This document shows, piece after piece, positions 45,598 to 55,726 of a stretch of DNA of 64,000 nt; within the stretch, counting starts at the first letter, position 1, and the number at the start of each line of letters is the position of its first letter. The position numbers and the translations under genes are program-made. The stretch spans positions 2,953,482 through 3,017,481 of the forward strand of contig NZ_JH636049.1 of assembly GCF_000258175.1 (NCBI RefSeq), given 5' to 3'. The stretch comes from Saccharomonospora xinjiangensis XJ-54. Its GTDB lineage: Bacteria; Actinomycetota; Actinomycetes; Mycobacteriales; Pseudonocardiaceae. The notes under the pieces were generated by a model. The model searched no databases and was not told the DNA's origin. It saw only the letters and a program-made list of their open reading frames with translations.

Positions 45598-46905
45598 GTG
45601 TTGTCGCAGCCGCCCACGGCTGGGTCATCGCAGCCGCCCACGGCTGGGTCATCGCAGCCGCCCACGGCTGGGTCGCCGCAGCCGCCCACGGCTCGGACGC
45701 TGGCCGAGATGACCGGTCTCACTCCGCTGTCGGAGATCGTCAACTCGCAGAACCCGCACGCCGTCTACAGCGAGTTGCGGGCGCGGTGGGGGCAGGTCGC
45801 TCCGGTAGAACTGATGCCCGGCGTCAACGGCTGGCTCGTGCTCGGGCATGCCGAGATCTGTCAGGTTGCTCGAAATGAGCGGCTCTTCTCGCACGATCCG
45901 CGCATGTGGCGGGAGTACACGAGCGGAGTGATCCCGCCGGACGCGCCGCTGGCGGCGCTGCTGTCTCCGCTGGAGAACGCCGTGTACGCCGACGGCGAGA
46001 AACACCGGAGGCTACGGGCGCCCGTCGAGGAGGGTTTCGACGGTCTCGACGAGCATCGCCTTCGCAGGACCACCGAACACATCTGCCTCGGCCTCGTCGA
46101 TGGATTCTCGATGCGGGGCGAGGCGGACCTCGTCACCGAGTACTCCGCCGCCATCCCGATGCTGGTGATGCTGTCGCTGCTCGGCGTCTCCGCCGAGGAC
46201 AGGGAGAAGCTGAGAGGCACTCTGCTCGCAGGCATCGAGTCGTACTTCGCTGACGACTCCATGCGGCGGATGCTGGTGGAATTGCTGCGGCAGCGGAGGG
46301 CGCAACCGAGGGACGACCTCACCTCGGTGCTCGTGCGTCATCCCGGCCTTCGCGGCGACGACGAGGTGCTCCACGCGATGATGATGATCATCGGCATGGG
46401 ATACGAGGTCACCGGTGTCTGGATCGCGATGGCGCTGCGGCTGATGCTGACCGACCGCCGGTTCACAGCCCGGCTGCGTGGGGGAAGGCTCGGCATCGAC
46501 GAGGCACTCGACGAGGTGCTGTGGCGGGACCCGCCCATCGCCAACATGATCGGCAGATACGCCGCGGTGGACTGCGAGCTGGCCGGGCAGCCGATCAGCA
46601 GGGGAGACGCGGTGATCCTCAGCTTCGCGGCCGGTAACGCGGACTTCCGGGTTCGTACCAACGACCCGTGGCTCGAGATCGGCAACCGCGCCTACCTCTC
46701 GTTCAGCGCGGGTTCTCACGCCTGCCCTGCCCAGCGTGCGGCACGGCTGATCGCGCGGATCGCCGTGGAGACGGCACTGTACTCATTGGACGACGTCAGC
46801 GTGGCCGTTCCAGTGGAGAGGCTGACCTTCACCCCTTCGCTGTGGAACCGTCACCTGACGGCGCTGCCCGTGCGTTTCACGCCGGCGCAAGCGGCCCACC
46901 GCTGA
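45598..46905 (+). CDS. cvnE: Conservon cytochrome P450, CYP157-like, lacking ExxR arginine
   Basis: A 435-residue P450 closing the conservon. The K-helix, where P450s have ExxR, reads DEALDEVLWRDPPI (about 299-312), so Trp replaces the arginine. The heme loop is FSAGSHACPAQRAARLIARI (about 369-388), with Ala in place of the usual Gly after Cys-Pro. The I-helix is MMMIIGMGYEVTGVWIAMAL. The CYP157 family of Streptomyces conservons is known to lack ExxR (CYP157C1). The first about 30 residues are four copies of S-Q-P-P-T-A-G, encoded by a 24-bp DNA repeat and presumably disordered. Start GTG at 45598, 2 bp after cvnD. A 21-bp repeat element follows the stop. Confidence 0.93.
   Translation: MLSQPPTAGSSQPPTAGSSQPPTAGSPQPPTARTLAEMTGLTPLSEIVNSQNPHAVYSELRARWGQVAPVELMPGVNGWLVLGHAEICQVARNERLFSHDPRMWREYTSGVIPPDAPLAALLSPLENAVYADGEKHRRLRAPVEEGFDGLDEHRLRRTTEHICLGLVDGFSMRGEADLVTEYSAAIPMLVMLSLLGVSAEDREKLRGTLLAGIESYFADDSMRRMLVELLRQRRAQPRDDLTSVLVRHPGLRGDDEVLHAMMMIIGMGYEVTGVWIAMALRLMLTDRRFTARLRGGRLGIDEALDEVLWRDPPIANMIGRYAAVDCELAGQPISRGDAVILSFAAGNADFRVRTNDPWLEIGNRAYLSFSAGSHACPAQRAARLIARIAVETALYSLDDVSVAVPVERLTFTPSLWNRHLTALPVRFTPAQAAHR
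45604..45696 (+). repeat. 24-bp perfect tandem repeat in the 5' end of cvnE
   Basis: Units at 45604, 45628, 45652 and (partial) 45676 share CGCAGCCGCCCACGGCTGGG and encode SQPPTAGS. The first two are identical, and later ones differ by single bases. The copy number is likely variable between strains and frame is kept because 24 is a multiple of 3. Confidence 0.92.
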
Positions 46906-46910
46906 CCTGG

Positions 46911-46945
46911 CACACCTGGCGCACCTGGCGCACCTGGCGCACCCT
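46911..46945. repeat. 9-bp tandem repeat after cvnE
   Basis: CACCTGGCG (first copy CACACCTGGCG-like) is repeated about four times directly after the cvnE stop and before the 21-bp repeat element. CACCTGG-like words recur in the right arm of that element, so the two may be related. Confidence 0.7.
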
Positions 46946-46953
46946 GTGCACGG

Positions 46954-47547
46954 GTGTCCGCACTCTGCGCACGGGTGTTTGCACCTAGTGCGCCCGTGTC
47001 CGCACTTCCCGCACGGGTATCCGCACTTCCCGCACGGGTATCCGCACTTCCCGCACGGGTGTCCGCACTTCCCGCACGGGTGTTTGCAGTCTGGGATCGT
47101 GTCCGCACTTGGTGCGCTCGTGTCCGCACTTCCCGTACGGGCGTTTGCGTTGAGTGCTCGCGAGTCCGCACTTCGGCGGGGTTGCGAAGGCGAGTCGATG
47201 CGGTCAGCGACACAGGACGGCGGCTCTCGTGCGCCAGTTGCCGAAAACGGTGGACCTGTTGTCAATACCTGTGCAACTGGTGCCCAACCCCTGGGGGCGA
47301 GATGCCAGCACCTGGGCGCCAGGTGCCAACACCTGTGCACCAAGTGCCAGCACCTGCGCACCAGCTGCAATCATCTGTGCACCAAGTGCCAGCACCTGCG
47401 CACCAGCTGCAATCATCTGTGCACCAAGTGCCAGCACCTGCGCACCAGCTGCAATCACCTGTGCACCAAGTGCCAGCACCTGCGCACCAGCTGCCAACAC
47501 CCGTGCACCAGGTGCCAACACCCGTGCATCAGGTGCGGACACGGCGT
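46954..47547. repeat. Intergenic inverted-arm 21-bp repeat element, copy 5 (largest)
   Basis: This fills most of a 640-bp gap between convergent cvnE and glpD. The left arm has about eleven units between 46954 and 47181 (starts at 46954, 46975, 46996, 47017, 47038, 47059, 47080, 47099, 47120, 47141, 47162), mixing GTGTCCGCAC, GTATCCGCAC and GTGTTTGCA flavours. A spacer of about 80 bp (47182-47262) has no repeat. The right arm has about thirteen inverted units to 47536, in which two flavours (ending CACCAAGTGC and CACCAGCTGC) alternate to give three near-identical 42-bp blocks at 47335-47460. It ends GGACACGGCGT at 47547, touching the glpD stop. Confidence 0.92.
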
Positions 47548-49100
47548 CAGTCCAGTCCCCGCAGCGACCGTTCGACGAGGTCCGCCACAACGGGGCGAGC
47601 GGCTTCCGCGTCCTCGGGCACGAGGCCGATCCGTGTTCGGCGCTGGAGCACGTCCTCGACGTCGAGTGCTCCCTCGTGGCGGACGGCCCACACGACCTCG
47701 GCCGCCGTCGTGGCGCAGCCCTCGAACAGCGGGCGCGCCAGTTCGGGATCGACGTCGCCGAGTGCGGCCACCCTCGGCGCCTCCGTACCGTACTTGCCGA
47801 CCAGCCTGCGTGGAGCCTCCACAGTGGTCAACGCGGCTCTGCTCGCCGCACCGACGAGCGGAAGACGTGCCGTGCGAGACGCGGGCGCGGTGAGTCCTGC
47901 TGCCGACACGGCGGCATCGACGGCGTCGGCTGCCATCACGCGGTAGGTGGTGAGCTTGCCGCCCACCACGGTGACGACCCCGGTCGAGGCGTCCGTGAGG
48001 ACGGCGTGTTCCCGTGAGAGGTCGGCCGTCCTGCCGCCGGGTGTGTCGAGCAGGGGGCGAAGGCCGGCGAAGGAGCCGCGCACGTCGTCGCGGGTGAGCG
48101 CAACGTCGAGCACCCGCGACGCCACGTCGAGCAGGAAGTCCACGTCCGTGTCGGGAACCTCGGTGACGTCGTCTGCCTCGCCGTCGAGCGGTTCGTCGGT
48201 GAGGCCGAGGTAGACGGTTCCTCCCGGCTGGGGGAGCAGGAAGACGAACCGGTTCAGCTCACCGGGCACCGGCACCATGAGGGCGGCCTCCCCAATGCCG
48301 ATGGACCTCGCGTCCAGCACGAGGTGCGAGCCCCGTGAAGGACGCAATCGGACGCTGGGCACGAGCCCTCCCGACCACACCCCGGCAGCGTTGATCACCT
48401 GGCGAGCGCTCAGCTCGATCTCCTCACCGGTCAGCTCGTCGCGTGCCCTGACCCGGTGGGCGGTCACCTCCAGCGCTCGCAGCCTGGTGAGGACGCGAGC
48501 GCCGAGTCCGGCGGCCGTCCTGGCGAGGGCGACCACGAGCCGGGCATCGTCGGTGAGCGCGCCGTCGAAGGCCAGCAGCCCACCCTGGAGCCCGGTCTCG
48601 CGCAGCCCGGGTACGAGCGCCAACGCTTCGGCGGCCTGCACCGTTCTCGGCCGGGGAAGCAACGACGACGGCGTTCGGGCGAGTCTGCGCAGCGCGTCAC
48701 CTGCGGCGAGTCCGGTCGCGGTGAGCGCGTGATCGCGTGGCGAGGTGTTCGCGTAGCGGGGGAAGAGCTGGCCCATGGGGCGCGTGAGGTGCGGTGCGGT
48801 TCGCCGCATGAGGATGTCGCGCTCGATCGCGCTTTCCCTGGCGAGCCTCACGTGGCCGTGTGCGAGGTACCGGAGCCCGCCGTGCACGAGTTTGCTGGAG
48901 AACCGCGAGGTGCCGAACGCGAGGTCGTGGGCCTCCAGCAGCGCCACGGAGAGTCCGCGCGCAGCCGCGTCGAGTGCCACCCCCGCGCCCGTCACGCCGC
49001 CGCCGACGACGATCAGGTCGGGTTGCTCTCCCGACGCGAGCGCGTCGAGTTCCCTCGCGCGCCGCCGGGCCGTCAAGGAAGCGTGGATCACTGCTGTCAT
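47547..49100 (-). CDS. glpD: Glycerol-3-phosphate dehydrogenase (FAD-dependent)
   Basis: A 517-residue membrane-associated flavoprotein that oxidises sn-glycerol 3-phosphate to DHAP and passes electrons to quinone. DLIVVGGGVTGAGVALDAAARGLSVALLE (27-55) is the FAD-binding fold, ASGTSRFSSKLVHGGLRYL-like sequence (FGTSRFSSKLVHGGLRYLAHG) the GlpD signature, and HAVLTDASTGVVTVVGGKLTTYRVMA the C-terminal FAD contact. ATG at 49100 overlaps the stop of the upstream TetR gene (ATGA), so the two are coupled. The tetR-glpD pair facing a flavoprotein has the same layout as M. tuberculosis Rv2249c-Rv2250c-Rv2251. Confidence 0.95.
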   Translation of the reverse strand: MTAVIHASLTARRRARELDALASGEQPDLIVVGGGVTGAGVALDAAARGLSVALLEAHDLAFGTSRFSSKLVHGGLRYLAHGHVRLARESAIERDILMRRTAPHLTRPMGQLFPRYANTSPRDHALTATGLAAGDALRRLARTPSSLLPRPRTVQAAEALALVPGLRETGLQGGLLAFDGALTDDARLVVALARTAAGLGARVLTRLRALEVTAHRVRARDELTGEEIELSARQVINAAGVWSGGLVPSVRLRPSRGSHLVLDARSIGIGEAALMVPVPGELNRFVFLLPQPGGTVYLGLTDEPLDGEADDVTEVPDTDVDFLLDVASRVLDVALTRDDVRGSFAGLRPLLDTPGGRTADLSREHAVLTDASTGVVTVVGGKLTTYRVMAADAVDAAVSAAGLTAPASRTARLPLVGAASRAALTTVEAPRRLVGKYGTEAPRVAALGDVDPELARPLFEGCATTAAEVVWAVRHEGALDVEDVLQRRTRIGLVPEDAEAARPVVADLVERSLRGLD

Positions 49101-49735
49101 GGTGTCAGGCTGCTTTCGAGTAGGTGGCGTAGTTCGGCGAGAAGGGACTCGCCATCGACGTCGCGGGTGGCGGGCCGCCACGAGAGGACGAAGGACTGCA
49201 CGGCGAGCAGCAGGGCTCTGACCTGCGCGGACAGTTCACCCCTCCGCACGGACCCGTCGGCGTGCCCCTCGGCGACGAGCCCGGCGACGACCTGCTCGGC
49301 GAGCCGCTGCGTGCTGCCGAGGCGCTCCGTGACATAGGGGAGCACCTGCTCGGCGTCCCGGTCGAGCACCGTCCGCAGCAGCGGATCGGCGCCGAGCGCG
49401 CGCACGGCGGCCACGCCCAGCTCCACGAGCCTCTCGCGAGCGGGCAGCGCGAAGTCGATGCCTGCGTTCACCCTGTGGAGCAGTACGCCGAACTCGCGCG
49501 TCAGCAGTGCCGCGAGAATGCTGCGCACGTCCGGATACCGCCGGTAGAGCGTCATCCTGCTCACCCCCGCGGTGCGGGCGATGTCGGTGAGCGTGGTCCT
49601 GCGTACTCCGGCTGCCAGCACGCACGTTCGGGCCGCGTCGAGAAGCAGGTCGTCGGGAACCCTTGAGCCGGTGGCGCGTTCGGCCACGGTGGGGACCGCA
49701 CCTACCCGCTCGAAGGTGTGACGTTCTTGCTTCAT
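49097..49735 (-). CDS. TetR-family regulator of the glpD/flavoprotein locus (Rv2250c-like)
   Basis: A 212-residue regulator with helix-turn-helix VPDDLLLDAARTCVLAAGVRRTTLTDIARTAGVSRMTLYRRYPDVRSILAALLTREF (about 26-82) and a helical C-terminal ligand domain. The ATG at 49735 lies inside an inverted repeat (49716-49744). On the minus strand, TAGAGT ends 7 bp before this ATG, consistent with a leaderless mRNA. If so, the operator covers its own start site and that of the divergent flavoprotein gene. Coupled to glpD. Confidence 0.9.
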   Translation of the reverse strand: MKQERHTFERVGAVPTVAERATGSRVPDDLLLDAARTCVLAAGVRRTTLTDIARTAGVSRMTLYRRYPDVRSILAALLTREFGVLLHRVNAGIDFALPARERLVELGVAAVRALGADPLLRTVLDRDAEQVLPYVTERLGSTQRLAEQVVAGLVAEGHADGSVRRGELSAQVRALLLAVQSFVLSWRPATRDVDGESLLAELRHLLESSLTP

Positions 49736-49744
49736 GTGTCACAC
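49716..49744. promoter_or_regulatory. Probable TetR operator (GTGTGAC inverted repeat)
   Basis: GTGTGAC (49716-49722) and GTCACAC (49738-49744) are perfect 7-bp arms separated by 15 bp. They cover the start of tetR and the region just before the divergent GTG at 49752, an ideal position for repressing both directions. Confidence 0.7.
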
Positions 49745-49751
49745 TCTAGCC

Positions 49752-51395
49752 GTGAACGAGATCCTCGACCATCGCCTTCGCTCGGCCTGGACGCCCGAGG
49801 CGGGGAACGCCGCACCGCTTCCGCCGCACGCGGTGAGCTGGCTGACGCGCCGCATCGGTCCGCTGTCGCCCTCCGTGCCCGCCGCCGAACCCGCCTTCAC
49901 CGTGCCTCCGTCCGGCCTGCCCACGGCGGCACACGCGGCTCTCGCGGAGGTCGTCGGCTCCGATCACGTGCTGGACGGCGAGAGCGAGCGGCTCGGCCGC
50001 GCGGGCGGACTGTCCTATCTGGACCTCCTTCGACGGCGTCATCCCGGCGACCTCGCTGTGCCCGACGCCGTCGTGGTGCCGGGTGATCCCGACGAGGTGC
50101 AGCGCGTCGTGGACGTGTGCTCGGCCCACGACATCGCCGTGGTGCCCTTCGGCGGAGGAACGTCGGTCGTCGGCGGAGTGGCGGCTCTGCGCGGCGGCAA
50201 ACCCGCTGTGATCGCGCTGGATCTCGAACGTCTCGACCGGCTGGTCTCCGTGGACGCGACATCCAGGCTCGCCGTGTTCCAGGCCGGAGTCACGGGCCCC
50301 GAGGCGCAACGCCGACTGGCCGCACACGGATTCACACTCGGTCATGTGCCGCAGTCCTTCGAGCGAGCCACGCTCGGCGGGTTCGCCGCGACGCGGTCGG
50401 CAGGCCAGGCTTCGGCGGGTTACGGCAGGTTCGAGGACATGGTGCAGGGCGTGCGGTTGGCGACCCCGGCAGGGCCGTGGCGCCTCGGGGTCGCGCCGGC
50501 TTCGGCGGCGGGGCCGGACCTGAGGGCGCTCGCCGTCGGCAGCGAAGGCACACTCGGTGTCATCACCGAGGTCACCGTTCGCGTTCGCCCTCTGCCGGAG
50601 CGGGAGCACTACGAGGGGTTCGTGCTCAAGGGCTGGCGGCACGCGGTCGCCCTCGTGAGGATGCTGGCGCAGAACGGCCTTTCCGCCGATGTCACCCGGG
50701 TGTCCGATGTGGATGAGACTGCGGTGTCGCTCGCCCTCAAGGGCGGCCTCGCGACGAAGGCTCTGCGCGGCTACCTCACCGCGCGCGGGGTGCACGAGCC
50801 GTGCCTGCTGATCCTCGGCTGGCACGGGCACGCGCCGCAGCGCGCCCGCGCTCGCAAGCTGCTCAAGGGGGCGGGTGCCGTCTCGCTCGGGAAAGCTCCG
50901 GGGCAGGCGTGGCGGAAGGGCCGTTTCGCAGGTCCCCGTCAGCGTGACGCGCTGCTCGACCTCGGCGTCTGCGTCGAGACGCTGGAGACGGCCACTCACT
51001 GGTCGAGGATCGGCGAACTCTACGACAGCGTGCGGGCCGCCCTGCGCGGCGCACTCGACCGCCCTCTGGTGATGTGCCACATCTCCCACACGTACGAGAC
51101 CGGTGCGTCGCTGTACTTCACGGTGCTCGCAGCCCGCGACCCGCACGACCCGTTCGGCCAGTGGGAACGCGCCAAGCGCGCCGCGAGCGAGGCGATCAGC
51201 GAGGGCGGGAGGGGCACGATCAGCCACCACCACGCCGTCGGCGTGGACCACGCGCCCTACCTGCCTGCCGAGATCGGTGATGTGGGCATGGCGGTGCTGG
51301 CCGCGGCGAAGAGGGCCGCCGACCCGAAGGGCATTCTCAACCCGGGCAAGCTGGGCTTGCCGGACACCGAGGACGGCGCGGACGAGCCGCGCTAG
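49752..51395 (+). CDS. FAD-linked oxidase, alkyldihydroxyacetonephosphate synthase-like (Rv2251-like)
   Basis: A 547-residue VAO-type flavoprotein. PDAVVVPGDPDEVQRVVDVCSAHDIAVVPFGGGTSVVGGV (about 96-135) is the PP-loop of FAD-binding type 4. ERATLGGFAATRSAGQASAGYGRFEDMVQGVRLATP and GSEGTLGVITEVTVRVRPLP complete the domain. The cap domain has CHISHTYETGASLYFTVL and the end has GRGTISHHHAVGVDHAPYL, both typical of alkyl-DHAP synthases. True ether-lipid activity is not proven for bacterial members; the link to glpD (DHAP production) fits. It starts with GTG at 49752 without a ribosome site, only 16 bp from the divergent tetR start. Confidence 0.88.
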   Translation: MNEILDHRLRSAWTPEAGNAAPLPPHAVSWLTRRIGPLSPSVPAAEPAFTVPPSGLPTAAHAALAEVVGSDHVLDGESERLGRAGGLSYLDLLRRRHPGDLAVPDAVVVPGDPDEVQRVVDVCSAHDIAVVPFGGGTSVVGGVAALRGGKPAVIALDLERLDRLVSVDATSRLAVFQAGVTGPEAQRRLAAHGFTLGHVPQSFERATLGGFAATRSAGQASAGYGRFEDMVQGVRLATPAGPWRLGVAPASAAGPDLRALAVGSEGTLGVITEVTVRVRPLPEREHYEGFVLKGWRHAVALVRMLAQNGLSADVTRVSDVDETAVSLALKGGLATKALRGYLTARGVHEPCLLILGWHGHAPQRARARKLLKGAGAVSLGKAPGQAWRKGRFAGPRQRDALLDLGVCVETLETATHWSRIGELYDSVRAALRGALDRPLVMCHISHTYETGASLYFTVLAARDPHDPFGQWERAKRAASEAISEGGRGTISHHHAVGVDHAPYLPAEIGDVGMAVLAAAKRAADPKGILNPGKLGLPDTEDGADEPR

Positions 51396-52579
51396 AACTG
51401 TGGTGAGGCGGCCGGTGCGATGAGGTAGGCGACGCCGGCCGGTGTGTCGATGAGGTTGCCGCTCGCGTCGCGGCGTTTGGTGCGTTGCCAGACGTTCTCG
51501 AACGGCTCTCGCGGGTACACGCGCCGCACCGAGGCCGCGTCGTCGGCGGCGGGGTCGTTCGCGACGACGTCGCCATCGCCGGTGAAGCCGGTCAGCACCA
51601 GCAGGTGACCTTCGGTGCCGTAGTCCGCGCCGGGAAGCTCGCCCTCGGTAAACGAAACGGAGACGATCACGGGAATCCCGTGTGCGACGTAGTGCTCGAC
51701 GTCGCGCAGCGAACGCAGGCGCGAAACCCGGCCGCGCAGGCCGTACTGGGAGGCGTAGGCCACGTTGAAAGCCCAATTCCCCGTGCCGTCGTAGGCGTGG
51801 TCGAAGGTGTGCCTCGCGGCGTGCACCACACTGCGGTCGGGGTGGTCGCGGGGGATCCAGGCGAGTTCCGCGTCCGTCGGTCCCGCTCCCCAGTACTCGA
51901 CCACCATTTCCGTCGCGGCAGGGCTGCACCACGCTTCACCGCCACCGCCGTATTCCCTGAAGTGGCCATTGTGGACATACTGGGCGTAACGCGGCACGGG
52001 GAGTTCGATGCCGAGGCCGGGACCGGCTGTTGACACGGGAACGTCGGTGCGCTCCTCCGAGACCGAGGACACTGCTCCGGCAGCGGCCAGCGACGGTGTG
52101 GCGGAGGTGCCCTCCGCTCGGCACAGTGTCACCCGCAGCCGGTACGCCCGCAGGCGCACGTCGTCGGCGGCCACGAGACGATCGACGACCACGCGGGCGG
52201 ATTCGTCGTGCTGACCTGCCACCGAGGTGCGCCGCACGTCGGTCTCGTGGAACGACCAGCGGCCCATCGAATACCACGGTGTGCGCCGCTCCGTCGTCGT
52301 CCGCGCCTCCACCTCGACGGTCAGCCACGTTCCCGGCGGTGTTACCGCGTTCCACGACACCACGATGTCGTCGGCGTCGAAGGGAATCTCGTGCTCCGGA
52401 GACGTCCACCAGGCGTACTCGCCGCCGTCCTGCACACCGGCGGCCGAGGCGATGCGGAGACCGGAATCCACGATCTCGGTGCCCGAGAACTCGCCGTGCG
52501 CGAAACCGTTCGCGGAACTCCACTCGTGGTAATCGATGTCCACGCGACCCACCATACGGCCGGGTAGCGCGGGATTCAT
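51392..52579 (-). CDS. C39-like peptidase with N-terminal beta domain
   Basis: A 395-residue protein. Residues about 1-165 are beta-rich and Trp-containing (EWSSANGFAHGEF, EYAWWTSPEHEIPFD, GTWLTVEVEARTTT). The C-terminal papain-like domain has the catalytic Cys in GGGGEAWCSPAATEMVVEYW (about 217-236), the His in TEGHLLVLTGFTGDGDVVANDP (about 336-357) and a following Asp/Asn. No signal peptide is visible, although relatives are often secreted; ATG at 52579 may therefore be correct for a cytoplasmic enzyme, or the signal was lost. The substrate is unknown. Tail-to-tail overlap of 4 bp with the flavoprotein gene. Confidence 0.85.
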   Translation of the reverse strand: MNPALPGRMVGRVDIDYHEWSSANGFAHGEFSGTEIVDSGLRIASAAGVQDGGEYAWWTSPEHEIPFDADDIVVSWNAVTPPGTWLTVEVEARTTTERRTPWYSMGRWSFHETDVRRTSVAGQHDESARVVVDRLVAADDVRLRAYRLRVTLCRAEGTSATPSLAAAGAVSSVSEERTDVPVSTAGPGLGIELPVPRYAQYVHNGHFREYGGGGEAWCSPAATEMVVEYWGAGPTDAELAWIPRDHPDRSVVHAARHTFDHAYDGTGNWAFNVAYASQYGLRGRVSRLRSLRDVEHYVAHGIPVIVSVSFTEGELPGADYGTEGHLLVLTGFTGDGDVVANDPAADDAASVRRVYPREPFENVWQRTKRRDASGNLIDTPAGVAYLIAPAASPQF

Positions 52580-52591
52580 GTCCCGTGGTGG

Positions 52592-53032
52592 TCAGGACCG
52601 CAGCACGGCCTGGCTCTGCGTGACCTTCGCGATCAGTCGTCGCTCGTCGTCGTGGATCTCGGTCTCCACCACGATCACCCGCCCTCCCGCGTGCAGCGGG
52701 CGCGCCGTCGCCGTGGCGTACCCTTCGCGAACGGCGCGGAGGAAGTTCGTCTTCGATTCGATGGTGGACGTGCCTTGCGCGCCTTCGGGAAGATTGAGGA
52801 ACGCGCACACGGCGGCGGTGGAGTCGGCGAGCGACATCAACGCTCCACCGTGGAGCACCCCGCCGAGGGTGCAGAGACTTTCGTCGTGAGCGAGCCTGGC
52901 CACCACCAGCTCGCGGGAGTGCTGGAGAACCTCGACACCCAGTCGCTCGGTGAACGGCATGCTGCGGTGGAACAGAGCCGTGCCCTCGCCGTCGAGACCG
53001 CTGGCTTGTGCTGTGTCCATCCGCAAGACCAT
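52592..53032 (-). CDS. PaaI-family hotdog thioesterase
   Basis: A 146-residue hotdog-fold acyl-CoA thioesterase. The helix and catalytic loop LCTLGGVLHGGALMSLADSTAAVCAFL (about 53-79) with the conserved HGG, and ESKTNFLRAVREGYATATARPLHAGGRVIVVETEIHDDERRLIAKVTQSQ (about 92-141) form the core. The family hydrolyses aromatic or short acyl-CoAs; the substrate is not determined. The start at 53032 leaves a 24-residue lead; a Met at 53018 is an alternative. It lies 12 bp upstream of the C39-like gene on the same strand. Confidence 0.9.
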   Translation of the reverse strand: MVLRMDTAQASGLDGEGTALFHRSMPFTERLGVEVLQHSRELVVARLAHDESLCTLGGVLHGGALMSLADSTAAVCAFLNLPEGAQGTSTIESKTNFLRAVREGYATATARPLHAGGRVIVVETEIHDDERRLIAKVTQSQAVLRS

Positions 53033-53059
53033 GCCGCACCGAGCGGCGGGCGTCCAGTT

Positions 53060-53950
53060 TCAGCTCATCACGCTGTGGACCCACTTGTAGTGCGAGTAGG
53101 CGCCGGTGGAGACGTCCGGCGTGCTGCCGCACCCGCTGCCGATGCCCCTGCTGACGACGCCGACGACGATCCAGCGCCCGTAGTAGTTCTTCAGCAACGG
53201 CGAACCGGAGTCACCGCCGCACAGAGCCTGGTAGTCGCCGGGGTTGTCGGTGCAGATGTCACCGTTACGGATGCCCCACGAGTCGTCACCCTCGGCGTCA
53301 ACCCGGCACTCCTGCGAGGTCGGTGACAGCACGGTGGTGTCGAGCTGTCGCAGGTCAACCGGCAGCGTGGTGGGGTCGCCGATGTCCTCGCTGGACGTGT
53401 ATCCCCAGCCGAGTGCGCGCACCGGGGCTCCGGTACCCGGCTCGAACCACGCGAGGCGTGCGGGCCGCTGCTCTACCGGCTCGGCCAGCTTCAGCATCGC
53501 CACGTCGTGGCCGTCGTTGCGATCGGCCAGCCACGCCCATCCGGGGTGGACGACGATGTCCTCCACGTCGGCGACGCTGCCGCCGTTCAACCGGTCCGTC
53601 GAGCCGACTCTGACGTGGAAGATGTTCGGGTCCATGACCGTGAACGCTTCCCCGTCCTTGCCCGCGGTGGTGACACAGTGCGCGGCCGTCAGCACCCATT
53701 CCTCGTCCACCAGCGTCCCGCCGCAGCGGTGGCCGTTGGGGTCGCCGTTGCGCTCGTACTGCAACGAGACCATGAACGAGTACTGCTGGTCGGCGGTGTC
53801 ACCGTCGATGATCATTGGTGCGATGCCGGTCTGCGCCGATGCCGTCGCCGCACCCGCGCCTGCGATGACGGCGGTTGCCGCGAGCACGGCGCCCAGCCTG
53901 CCCCACCGTCGCCCGTTGCCGCCCTTCGATTCCCCCAGACCGTTCGTCAT
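53060..53950 (-). CDS. Secreted trypsin-fold serine protease (S1 family)
   Basis: A 296-residue pre-protein with a signal peptide (RRWGRLGAVLAATAVIAGAGAATASA, cleavage likely after about residue 39). The catalytic triad is His91 in LTAAHCV, Asp149 in DGHDVAMLKL and Ser248 in CGGDSGSPLL. The residue six before Ser248, equivalent to position 189 in chymotrypsin, is Ala, not the Asp of trypsin, so strict Lys/Arg specificity is unlikely. Several Cys are placed for disulfides (Cys76/Cys92, Cys215/Cys232, Cys244/Cys274). It is probably a standalone extracellular protease. Confidence 0.92.
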   Translation of the reverse strand: MTNGLGESKGGNGRRWGRLGAVLAATAVIAGAGAATASAQTGIAPMIIDGDTADQQYSFMVSLQYERNGDPNGHRCGGTLVDEEWVLTAAHCVTTAGKDGEAFTVMDPNIFHVRVGSTDRLNGGSVADVEDIVVHPGWAWLADRNDGHDVAMLKLAEPVEQRPARLAWFEPGTGAPVRALGWGYTSSEDIGDPTTLPVDLRQLDTTVLSPTSQECRVDAEGDDSWGIRNGDICTDNPGDYQALCGGDSGSPLLKNYYGRWIVVGVVSRGIGSGCGSTPDVSTGAYSHYKWVHSVMS

Positions 53951-54033
53951 CGTGGGACTGCCCCTTTCTCTCGATGCCTGACAAGTTGATCATCTCGCAG
54001 GGCACCGACAGTTCCGAGGCCGACCCGCATGGC

Positions 54034-54071
54034 GAAGGCCACCTTCACGTGCGGTCGTGGAGGTGGCCTTC
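54034..54071 (-). terminator. Hairpin terminator after the acyl-CoA ligase gene
   Basis: GAAGGCCACCT and AGGTGGCCTTC form a perfect 11-bp stem with a 16-nt loop, 33 bp downstream of the stop of the minus-strand acyl-CoA ligase gene and upstream of the protease gene. Confidence 0.8.
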
Positions 54072-54103
54072 CTTGCCGTATTCAGGAATTCACCGAGAAT
54101 TTC

Positions 54104-55726
<1,623 letters not shown>

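Noticed and set aside
46954-47547. CRISPR array
   Set aside because: Units are contiguous without spacers of constant length, arms are inverted, and no cas genes are present.
46946-47893. Cys/His-rich heptapeptide-repeat proteins (CPHFPHG, CQHLCTK) read from the repeat element
   Set aside because: Because 21 is a multiple of 3 the element is open in several frames on both strands, and the frames run on into glpD antisense. No ribosome site or conserved start was found.
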